From HRBIN30 sp964534275 (GTDB lineage: Bacteria; Desulfobacterota; Binatia; HRBIN30), in assembly GCA_964534275.1 (NCBI GenBank), contig CAZHQG010000008.1:62001-126000 (forward strand): 64,000 nt of DNA, read 5' to 3'. The notes below the pieces were generated by a model that worked only from the letters and a program-made list of their open reading frames with translations, did no database searches and was not told where the DNA came from. Position numbers and translations under genes: made by a program. Of the stretch, positions 34,403 to 41,311 are shown in pieces (position 1 is the stretch's first letter; every line of letters starts with the position of its first letter).

Positions 34403-35953
34403 TTAGACGGCGAGTTCGTATCCTGCCATGCTTCGAACTTCCTGTCGTACTTCCTGCTTCCGAAAGATTCTCCGGTATAGATCTGCTCCATAGCTTGTCT
34501 CCTCGGGTTCACCCTCCTTGACCTTGAAGGTCCGAGTGCCGTCCGCAAGCCTCTCGGCACGCAAGAACAAAACGTTTTGCGCTCGCTGCTGCCGGACACT
34601 GCGAGCGAATTCGTACATGTGCGTGACGTAGAAAATCTTTACACCAGCCTCGAGCAGAGCGCTCACAACTTCTCTTGCGATCTCCGCGCCTTCACGCTCG
34701 TTCGTGCTGGCAAAGGACTCGTTGAGCAACACGAGCCCGTTGGACCTGATGAGATCGATCGTAGCGCTCATGCGCTTCAGCTCCTCTTCGAACTTGCCAC
34801 TCTTCAGCGCCCTGTCTTCTTCGCGCTTGAAGTGCGTAAAGACCCCTGAGCACACCGTGGTTGAACATGATGTCGCGGGAACGAACATGCCAGCTTGCAT
34901 CATTAGTTGCGCCAGACCCACGCTGCGCAAGAACGTCGTCTTCCCTCCTTGGTTGGGTCCGGTAATGATCACGAGATCTTTCCCGTCGGCAGCGACATCG
35001 TTGCCCACGACCGGCCGCTTCATCGTCAGCGCCAGCGAGATGTCATACAAGCCCGTACAGGAGAATCGGCGCTCCTCGGCTCGCGCGACCTGGGGGAACG
35101 CAATCGGCTCGTCAAGCTGATTGAGCTGCTCGTATAAGTTCAAGCACCCCATATAGAATGCCAGTTCCCAGCGCAGCACTTTGAAAAAGCTCTCGATGTG
35201 CTCGGCCGCCTGAGCGACCGAGTTGGCCGCTCGTGCCAAGCCCCGGTCCCGCAATTCCCCGAGCACCCGTGCCCCATGTTCATCGCGGGGATGAAGGGAG
35301 AGAGAATAGATCGGTGATTTTGCGGCAAAGATGCGCTTAAGCCAGCTCCGCTCTGGATCATGGGGTTTGCAGAGAGTGTAGTTGGTACCCTCGTTGCCGG
35401 TGCCCAGCTCCGCGCTCAGCAAGACGCCTGTGGGGAAACGCAGCGCCTGGATATGCTTGCTCACCGTACGCAGATACGTATCGCTCAGCTCCTGCTGAAT
35501 CATAGAGAAAAACCGGCGGAAGCCTTGCGAGGCAAAAGCGCCAGCGTGCTCGTCAGCGATCTGCCGCAGCTTCTGTAACAAATGCAGCGAGACCTCCAGC
35601 ATCCGCTGGGCGCTGCTCACGATGGAGCTTGGTCCAGCGTGACGAGGGGAGATCCAGAGCCACTCCTTGCGCTTCCTGTCTAAAAATTCCACGGGAACGC
35701 GATAAATCTGCCGGACAATATCAGAGTGTTTCAGGCAGTCTCTAACAATCTCCTGGCGATAGAGGATGACGTCGAGCTGATCTGAGCCGGATAAGACCAC
35801 CCGACGGGCCACCTCCAACAAGAACTGATCGCCCTGCGCCATGGCCGCAAACACGGTGCCCAGCGCCAGATCCTGCAACAGATCCGCAGTATTGGGTGGC
35901 AACTCCTGAAAAAGATCGAAATCGCGGTCAGGATACAGAAGAAAGACTTTCAT
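34403..35953 (-). CDS. MutS-like ATPase, second gene of a pair
   Basis: A 516-residue protein whose C-terminal half is a MutS-family ABC ATPase: Walker A GPNQGGKTTFLR (331-342), the family's FTHFKREED segment, Walker B GLVLLNESFAST and the following THMYEF. The N-terminal 300 residues are helical and take the place of the core/lever region. The mismatch-binding domain I with the Phe-x-Glu motif is missing, as is the C-terminal dimer helix. It is therefore unlikely to start mismatch repair. It overlaps its upstream partner by four bases (ATGA, 35950-35953), so the two products probably form a heterodimer. GC is lower than in the flanking chromosome. Function unknown. Confidence 0.85.
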   Translation of the reverse strand: MKVFLLYPDRDFDLFQELPPNTADLLQDLALGTVFAAMAQGDQFLLEVARRVVLSGSDQLDVILYRQEIVRDCLKHSDIVRQIYRVPVEFLDRKRKEWLWISPRHAGPSSIVSSAQRMLEVSLHLLQKLRQIADEHAGAFASQGFRRFFSMIQQELSDTYLRTVSKHIQALRFPTGVLLSAELGTGNEGTNYTLCKPHDPERSWLKRIFAAKSPIYSLSLHPRDEHGARVLGELRDRGLARAANSVAQAAEHIESFFKVLRWELAFYMGCLNLYEQLNQLDEPIAFPQVARAEERRFSCTGLYDISLALTMKRPVVGNDVAADGKDLVIITGPNQGGKTTFLRSVGLAQLMMQAGMFVPATSCSTTVCSGVFTHFKREEDRALKSGKFEEELKRMSATIDLIRSNGLVLLNESFASTNEREGAEIAREVVSALLEAGVKIFYVTHMYEFARSVRQQRAQNVLFLRAERLADGTRTFKVKEGEPEETSYGADLYRRIFRKQEVRQEVRSMAGYELAV

Positions 35954-37527
35954 CGCACAATCCGCCCCTTGATCTGCTCGTACGTCAGTCGATGTTTTTG
36001 CGCCAGCGCGCGCGCATACGCGAGACCATCTGCACGTCTTCTCACGATCTTAAAAGTACGGACGCTCGGATCTCTGGGATCCACGGTCGCTACCATGCTG
36101 ACCGTCTTTTCGCCTAAGGAGGCCAGCTCATCGAGAAATGTCACCCATACGGCCAGGGTATCGAGCTCGATGAGCCGAGCCATGATCTCTCGGCTCAAGA
36201 AAATCGCGTCTTGTAGGGTCGTCGAAGTGAAGATCTCGTTCAGAATGAACAGGCTGTCCGGCGTGGCGCGGGAGAGCATCTCGTGAATGCGAAACAGGTC
36301 GTCCTCCAGTTTGCCGCGCAGGTTGTGGATGTCTTCCACTCGCTCGAAGTGCGTGAAGATCCTGTCGCACAGAAACACGCGTGCCTCGCGTCCCGGGACC
36401 GGGCAGCCCAAGCTGGCCAGATAGTGGATTTGTCCGACCATGCGGGCAAACGTCGTCTTGCCTCCGTGATTGGGACCGGTGACCACGATGATGCGCTCCG
36501 GGCCGTCCAGGGAGAAATCATTGAGCACAATGGCGTTTGCCTCGTCACGCTTGGCAAGCGCCAATGCGAGATCGAAGCCATCGCGCACGAACTCAGCTTT
36601 GTCCGCCGTGCTCACCCGGGGGTAGCAAAACGGTAGCCCCTTGCGTTTGAACTCGGCGAGAAAGTCCAGGTAGGCTACATAAAACTGGATCTCTCGGTCA
36701 AACGCTTGGATGGTCTCATCGAGAAAACGGGCGTGATGAGCACAGAAATCATCTAACGCAGCAAAGGGCTCGGGATAAAGCCGAGCCACGAATTCGAGGA
36801 TCTGCGCCTCGATGTGGCTCATCCCAAAGTGTTCCGGAAGTCTGACAAGATAGCTGTCGACATCGCCTTGCCGGAATTTTTCAAAAATTCTCTCGATCTC
36901 GATGCTGTAGTCTACCTCGCCTTCGTAGCGTTTTACCTTGAACTTGCCGCTCTCAATGATCACGCAATACTTCAGCTCAGCCAGGGCGACCTTGACTTGC
37001 TGGGCTTCCGCAACGAAGGAGACAAATGCTGGCGCCTGGGCAAAGCCCTGTACCCACTTGCAGAAGGCCAGAAGGCCGCGCGATTTCAGCGGCATGGCCG
37101 CGAGATCGTGAGCCAGAGTGATTACGGCATCACCGTAGACCAAGGCTGCTTCTAGGATCCACCCCTTCTTGTGGTACTCGTAGTCCAGCTTCTCGGCCAG
37201 GGCCAGATAACGGCGCACGGTGCGCATCTTCTCGGCAAATGCTTGGATGCACGCCATCACAGCCTCATCTTCGAGATCCCGCATGACCTCCTGCCGATAT
37301 CGCACGAGCTCAGGGTCTCGCAGCGGCGTCCAGAAGAAGGGTTTGAGGTCATACTCTTCCTTGTGGGCGGTCACCGCTTCGATGATCCGGTCAAGGTTCA
37401 GATCAGACAAAAAATCGGGTTGCTCCGATGATGCCTCTGGCTCGTTTTCAGGGAGCGACAAAATGCCCGCCGAGGTCGCCATCGTTTCCATCGTCTGTTG
37501 CTCGGGTTTCAAGTAAAAAGCCTCCAC
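35950..37527 (-). CDS. MutS-like ATPase, first gene of a pair
   Basis: A 525-residue protein related to its partner. The ATPase carries Walker A GPNHGGKTTFAR (351-362), FTHFERVEDIHNLRGK and Walker B SLFILNEIFTSTT, then FLDELASL where MutS has its signature His region. The N-terminal 320 residues are helical. No mismatch-recognition, Smr endonuclease or nuclease domain is present. Each chain keeps a complete nucleotide site, as in MutS dimers, and the coupled genes suggest an obligate pair. It begins about 610 bases from the tRNA-Asn gene. It may act in DNA junction handling or defence; this is speculation. Confidence 0.85.
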   Translation of the reverse strand: MEAFYLKPEQQTMETMATSAGILSLPENEPEASSEQPDFLSDLNLDRIIEAVTAHKEEYDLKPFFWTPLRDPELVRYRQEVMRDLEDEAVMACIQAFAEKMRTVRRYLALAEKLDYEYHKKGWILEAALVYGDAVITLAHDLAAMPLKSRGLLAFCKWVQGFAQAPAFVSFVAEAQQVKVALAELKYCVIIESGKFKVKRYEGEVDYSIEIERIFEKFRQGDVDSYLVRLPEHFGMSHIEAQILEFVARLYPEPFAALDDFCAHHARFLDETIQAFDREIQFYVAYLDFLAEFKRKGLPFCYPRVSTADKAEFVRDGFDLALALAKRDEANAIVLNDFSLDGPERIIVVTGPNHGGKTTFARMVGQIHYLASLGCPVPGREARVFLCDRIFTHFERVEDIHNLRGKLEDDLFRIHEMLSRATPDSLFILNEIFTSTTLQDAIFLSREIMARLIELDTLAVWVTFLDELASLGEKTVSMVATVDPRDPSVRTFKIVRRRADGLAYARALAQKHRLTYEQIKGRIVR

Positions 37528-38101
37528 GAAAATTTTTGGTTCGCAGAGGCTATCAGCCAGTGATGGCGGTTAAGGGCGAGCCTCATCGCCCAGTGGCAAC
37601 AATTATGTTTAATTTTCGGCTCGATTGCTAGGGGGATGTCAAAGGACCCGTGCCGGCTCAGCCATAAGAGCTATAGAGGTCCATACATCCATCGCAGAGT
37701 AGGCGCTCGCGGCATGTGTCTCTTTAGAGCCGTGCCTGCCGGCCAAACGGAGTGCGTAAAGAAAAGGATTCATGCCTGGCGTTGAGCCGACCTTCTTCGA
37801 AGCGGCCTCAACACACCCGGGCTTTTCACCCGTCGCTGAACGAACAGGAAAATCTGGTGAGTGGACGAAATTCGAGCAACCAGTCGCGCCTTCGAAAGGT
37901 GGTCCAACGAAGTAGCTCATCGAGGAACAGATCCAAGCGGAGCTTTGCTCAACCAACCGGAAACGCACGTCACTTGCGTCTGCTGTCAACCATCTCCGAC
38001 CTTTGATGTTCGACAGAAGCGCCCCAAGCTTAGAGGTCTTCACAAGGGACACTGTTGGACCGAAGTTCACCAGTTGCGTCCGCAAGGTCGAGGCCGCAAA
38101 T
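37528..38101. other. Gene-free stretch between the MutS-like pair and tRNA-Asn
   Basis: About 570 bases. It must hold the promoter of the MutS-like operon; an AT-rich patch lies at 37595-37625 and a small hairpin (GGGCGA/TCGCCC, 37574-37591) nearer the gene. A minus-strand ORF at 37639-38085 ends with a stretch (GRHGSKETHAASAYSAMDVW) that looks familiar from short hypothetical ORFs in other genomes, but I cannot name it; it may reflect a mobile-element or RNA remnant. No integrase gene is seen. Confidence 0.4.
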
Positions 38102-38125
38102 AGGGGCGCGTGGTGGTGCGCCCCT
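38102..38125 (-). terminator. Hairpin just after tRNA-Asn
   Basis: An eight-base perfect stem (AGGGGCGC and GCGCCCCT) with an eight-base loop, 15 bases past the 3' end of the tRNA on its strand. There is only a weak T-rich stretch after it. Likely the tRNA terminator. Confidence 0.55.
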
Positions 38126-38139
38126 GCAGGAAGGAGAAA

Positions 38140-38212
38140 CTCCCCGGGCCGGACTCGAACCAGCGACCAATCGGTTAACAGCCGACCGCTCTACCGACTG
38201 AGCTACCGGGGA
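38140..38212 (-). tRNA. tRNA-Asn (anticodon GTT)
   Basis: A 73-base cloverleaf on the minus strand. The acceptor stem TCCCCGG pairs with CCGGGGA (7 of 7). The D arm contains AGCTCAGTCGGTAGAGC, the anticodon loop is CTGTTAA with anticodon GTT, and the T arm contains GGTTCGAGTCC. The discriminator base is G, as usual for bacterial tRNA-Asn. CCA is not encoded. The low-GC MutS-like region starts at its 3' side, the usual place for integrated elements. Confidence 0.97.
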
Positions 38213-38288
38213 ATGCGCACGGGAACGTGCGGACGCGTTCGGCTAACACACCGTGCCGAGCGCTGCAAGGCAAAGCAACACAAACGAT

Positions 38289-38732
38289 TTACTTCTTCTC
38301 GGGCAAGCGGAACCGATCGTGACAGCTTTTGCAATGACCGAACATTTTGTTGGCCGCTGCACGAACATCGCCGCCGCTGGCCCCCGCATCGGCAGTGGCC
38401 TTGGCGTCGGACACGAGCTGATTCATGAGCTTCTCGAACTCCGGCCACTCCTTCCAAATTTCCGCCTTTGCCCGCGACCGCGGATGGGTGCTCCCCTCAG
38501 GGAACAAGGGCAGCGCCTTGGCCGCCTCTTCTGCGATCTTCGCCGCGGCCGGCCCCACCGGCTCGAGCTTTCCGCTCTTCAGCGCATCCCCAATGATCTT
38601 TGCCTGCTTGCCAATTCGTTCCATCAACTCGTGCCGCTCGCGGATCGGACCCTCCGGCAACGGTTCCTTGCTCTCATGAGCCCGAGCCACAGCAGCGGCA
38701 ACCACCAACACTCCAGCTAGCAGCACTCGCAT
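38289..38732 (-). CDS. Cytochrome c' family protein
   Basis: A 147-residue exported protein. A signal peptide (MRVLLAGVLVVAAAVARAH) precedes a four-helix region, and a single heme site CKSCH lies near the C-terminus (about residue 135), followed by DRF. The C-terminal CxxCH with a helical bundle is typical of cytochrome c' (class II), a periplasmic protein that binds NO or CO or carries electrons. The usual Arg/Lys after the heme motif is replaced by DRFR. The ATG at 38732 has GGAGGAG upstream; the longer open frame is not needed. Confidence 0.85.
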   Translation of the reverse strand: MRVLLAGVLVVAAAVARAHESKEPLPEGPIRERHELMERIGKQAKIIGDALKSGKLEPVGPAAAKIAEEAAKALPLFPEGSTHPRSRAKAEIWKEWPEFEKLMNQLVSDAKATADAGASGGDVRAAANKMFGHCKSCHDRFRLPEKK

Positions 38733-38872
38733 GCACTCCTCCGTTCGTGCAGGCGTGCTACGCGAGCGAACGGTTTCGGTCAAGTCGCAAAACCGCCCCT
38801 TTGCCCTGCTGCCCTCGCGCTTGTCTCGCCATGGGCATCGCCGAAGGCAAGCGCGCGAGCGGTAAGAGAGCG

Positions 38873-39568
38873 TCAAGCACCCCGACGAGACACCGACCGT
38901 TGCTCCCGACTCAAGACTCCACCAACCGCGAGCATCCACAGCAGCAGCATCGAATTCGCTGGCATATTGATGGACATCGCTAGCGAAGAGAACCCTGTGT
39001 ACGCGATCGCAATTCCACCAGCAGCAGTGGACACCCCGCCCACAATCGCCAGGACCGCAAGCCACCGAGGAAACCACCACGCGTGCCAAAGCGCGACGCC
39101 GTACAGCGTGACCGCACAGCCCATCAGGAGAGCGAACATTGCAGCAAGGCCCGTCTCAATCTGACGCACAGCAAATGCTCCCTGAAACACCATCGCTTTT
39201 TCTCCCGTCGGCGCCGCCGCCCAGGCGTCCACCATGACCTTCAGCGCGACTCCGTCCACTGCTTGCAGGGCTGCGGCAAGAGCCATTCCGGCCACTGCAC
39301 CCGCCGAGCCAAGGCGAGCCCACGTGTTGCTCTCCGGGTGCTCCAATCGCTTTGCGATGATCAGCAAAGCTGCCACCATCAGCACGACCCCCGAGAACTG
39401 CGTCAAGTGACTCGTAACCCAGAGCCGATCCGCCGCGTACTCCGCGAATGCCGCCACCGCGTCGTGAGGATCGGCGTCCATGGGGTGAAGATAGGTCCCG
39501 AGAAACAGAGCGACGCTCCCCACAATCGCGCAGCCAGCCGCGAATCTGCGCTCGAAACGGTCCTCCAT
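38873..39568 (-). CDS. Multipass membrane protein, DUF4386-like
   Basis: A 231-residue membrane protein with about six hydrophobic segments. The layout (helix, TYLHPMDADPHD loop, then paired helices with HPESNTWARLG between) resembles the DUF4386 family of unknown function. The ATG at 39568 has AAGGAGA eight bases upstream, which decides the start against the one at 39655. It stands between cytochrome c' and the DJ-1-like gene on the same strand; the gaps (about 140 and 93 bases) suggest separate transcription. Confidence 0.6.
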   Translation of the reverse strand: MEDRFERRFAAGCAIVGSVALFLGTYLHPMDADPHDAVAAFAEYAADRLWVTSHLTQFSGVVLMVAALLIIAKRLEHPESNTWARLGSAGAVAGMALAAALQAVDGVALKVMVDAWAAAPTGEKAMVFQGAFAVRQIETGLAAMFALLMGCAVTLYGVALWHAWWFPRWLAVLAIVGGVSTAAGGIAIAYTGFSSLAMSINMPANSMLLLWMLAVGGVLSREQRSVSRRGA

Positions 39569-39661
39569 TCCCAATCTCCTTTCCCGTCCGCCTTTCACGC
39601 CATGTTCCCACTGCTCGGTGGGGGTCATAGAATCGTCTGCTCCCGTGGCGGTCACAGAAGC

Positions 39662-40231
39662 CTACACTGCGTCGCAGTAGGGATAGTCCATCTGAGCTGC
39701 GATTCGAGCCCGTGCCTTGGCGCCAGCCAGGCGCTCCACCACGTACAGGCCAGCGTCGATTGCCGATGAAACGCCCGCCGCAGTGATCACGTCCCCTTCA
39801 TCGACAACACGCGCACGCACAACCGCGGCACAATAGGGCTCGAGTTCGGCATATGCACTGGGATGCGTCGTGGCCCGGCGGCCACGAAGAAATCCCGCAG
39901 CACCAAGCAGCAAGGCACCGGTACATACCGAAACCTTCAGCGTTACGGGCTCCGCCGTTTTCAGCCACTCGAGAAAGTGCAGGTCGTGCTGCAGACTCCT
40001 TGTGCCTAGCCCGCCGGGCACGAAGACCATGTCGTAGAACCCCAGCGACTCCAGTACCACGTCGGCTTCGATCCGCATGCCTCGATCGTCCACGACGGCA
40101 CGCCTCGTCGCACACAGCTTCCACTCGAAATCCTCGAGAATCCGCATCGACTTGAGGCGCGTGACGGGATCGTAAAACCCGACCAGGTCCAGAGCGGTCA
40201 TGCGGTCGAACAAGACGAACGCGCACTTCAT
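39662..40231 (-). CDS. DJ-1/PfpI family protein (isonitrile-hydratase-like)
   Basis: A 189-residue single-domain protein. The nucleophile elbow is Cys103 in KVSVCTGALLLGAAGFL, followed by GRRATTH, as in the isonitrile hydratase / AraC-N-terminal branch of the DJ-1 superfamily. The acidic residue at the helix start and GGLGTRSL around 74 fit. Members act on small carbonyls, isonitriles or serve as sensors. No AraC-type DNA-binding domain is attached. The ATG at 40231 begins at the first strand; the ORF to 40489 has no similarity upstream. Confidence 0.82.
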   Translation of the reverse strand: MKCAFVLFDRMTALDLVGFYDPVTRLKSMRILEDFEWKLCATRRAVVDDRGMRIEADVVLESLGFYDMVFVPGGLGTRSLQHDLHFLEWLKTAEPVTLKVSVCTGALLLGAAGFLRGRRATTHPSAYAELEPYCAAVVRARVVDEGDVITAAGVSSAIDAGLYVVERLAGAKARARIAAQMDYPYCDAV

Positions 40232-40376
40232 CGCCAGGCTTCCTACAACACCAGCACCGACAACGCATCTGCGGCACACCGTTTTGGGGCGTCCCGTCGA
40301 CCGACCCCCACACGTGCCGCCTGGTTCCCATCCACAGCAGGAGGCGACGCACAGTTCTCTCCGTGCTTCCCGCGTC

Positions 40377-41294
40377 TCACTGCTCGCCTTCCGAGTCGAC
40401 GGTGTGCGCAATTGGACGCACCTGCCGCAAGTACCGCGCGATCGCTCGCAGCTCCTCTTCCGGCGCATCGCGATAGCCAGGGCCCCCACCTTTGCCTTCC
40501 ACGACTTCCGCCATCCAGCCCTGCACGTTGTCGTATTCCGGTGTGAAGCCGGTGCGTAAGAGATTCACGATGTCGTCTTCGCTCCAGTCCCCAATCCCGG
40601 TTTCGTGCGGCGTGATGTTCGGCACTTTCTCGCCACCGGGTCCGTGCTCCGTTCCTGCAAGATACAGATCGAACCGGATCGCGCCGACCCAATTGCGCGG
40701 CGTGTGGCAATCGGCACACAGCGCAACGTGGTCTACCCAATAACGCCCGCGTTCCACGAGATCGAGCGGCCGTCCCTTGGGAGGCTGGAAGCGCGGGGCC
40801 CAAAGCCAACGCCACAGGCGGTACGCCAACCGGGCAAAGGGAACCTCTCCTTCGTGCGGCCGATTGGGCTGACGAACCGCAGGCAACGTGCGCAAGTACG
40901 CCACCAAATCGCGCACGTCCGCGTCGCTCATCCCGCTGTACCAGTAGTACGGCATCGCCGGCGACTCGACTCCCTTGCCGCGTGCGATTCCCTCGCGAAT
41001 CGCAGCAATGATCTCTTCGTCGCTCCAACGACCAATTCCCGTTTCGGGATCGGGCGTAATGTTCGTGCCGTAAAACTTCCCGAACGGCGTGGGCACTTCG
41101 CCGCCCCCCGCCCCTACCGGGCCGTCCTTTGCCGTGTGGCAACCACAGCCTGCCGCCAGCGCAAAGACTGTTCGCCCGCGCTCAGGATCGCCGCCCCCAA
41201 GCGCGGGGCCTGCAGCGCACAACACCGCCGCCACAGCTGCGGCTAGCCACGCGAAGAACGCGGCTCCACCCCTCTTCTCCAAAGCGATCGTCAC
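40377..41294 (-). CDS. Diheme c-type cytochrome with an atypical first heme motif
   Basis: A 305-residue exported protein with a signal peptide (to about residue 33) and two cytochrome c domains. The second heme site is a normal CADCHT (about 185). The first reads AAGCGCHTAKD at 48-57, that is C-x-C-H rather than CxxCH. Distal methionines are likely (AMPYYWYSGMSD, then later GWMAEV). The layout matches the diheme cytochromes that accept electrons from periplasmic dehydrogenases. No dehydrogenase gene is adjacent; recG follows directly upstream on the map. The GTG at 41294 has GGGAGG about nine bases before it. Confidence 0.85.
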   Translation of the reverse strand: MTIALEKRGGAAFFAWLAAAVAAVLCAAGPALGGGDPERGRTVFALAAGCGCHTAKDGPVGAGGGEVPTPFGKFYGTNITPDPETGIGRWSDEEIIAAIREGIARGKGVESPAMPYYWYSGMSDADVRDLVAYLRTLPAVRQPNRPHEGEVPFARLAYRLWRWLWAPRFQPPKGRPLDLVERGRYWVDHVALCADCHTPRNWVGAIRFDLYLAGTEHGPGGEKVPNITPHETGIGDWSEDDIVNLLRTGFTPEYDNVQGWMAEVVEGKGGGPGYRDAPEEELRAIARYLRQVRPIAHTVDSEGEQ

Positions 41295-41311
41295 TCGCCG
41301 GCCTCCCGACG

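Noticed and set aside
34403..37527. Annotating the pair as mismatch-repair MutS.
   Set aside because: Mismatch-binding domain I and the usual length (over 800 residues) are absent.
33431..38212. Attachment-site repeat of the tRNA-Asn 3' end, or an integrase gene.
   Set aside because: I could not find a second copy of the tRNA end at the left border, nor any recombinase.
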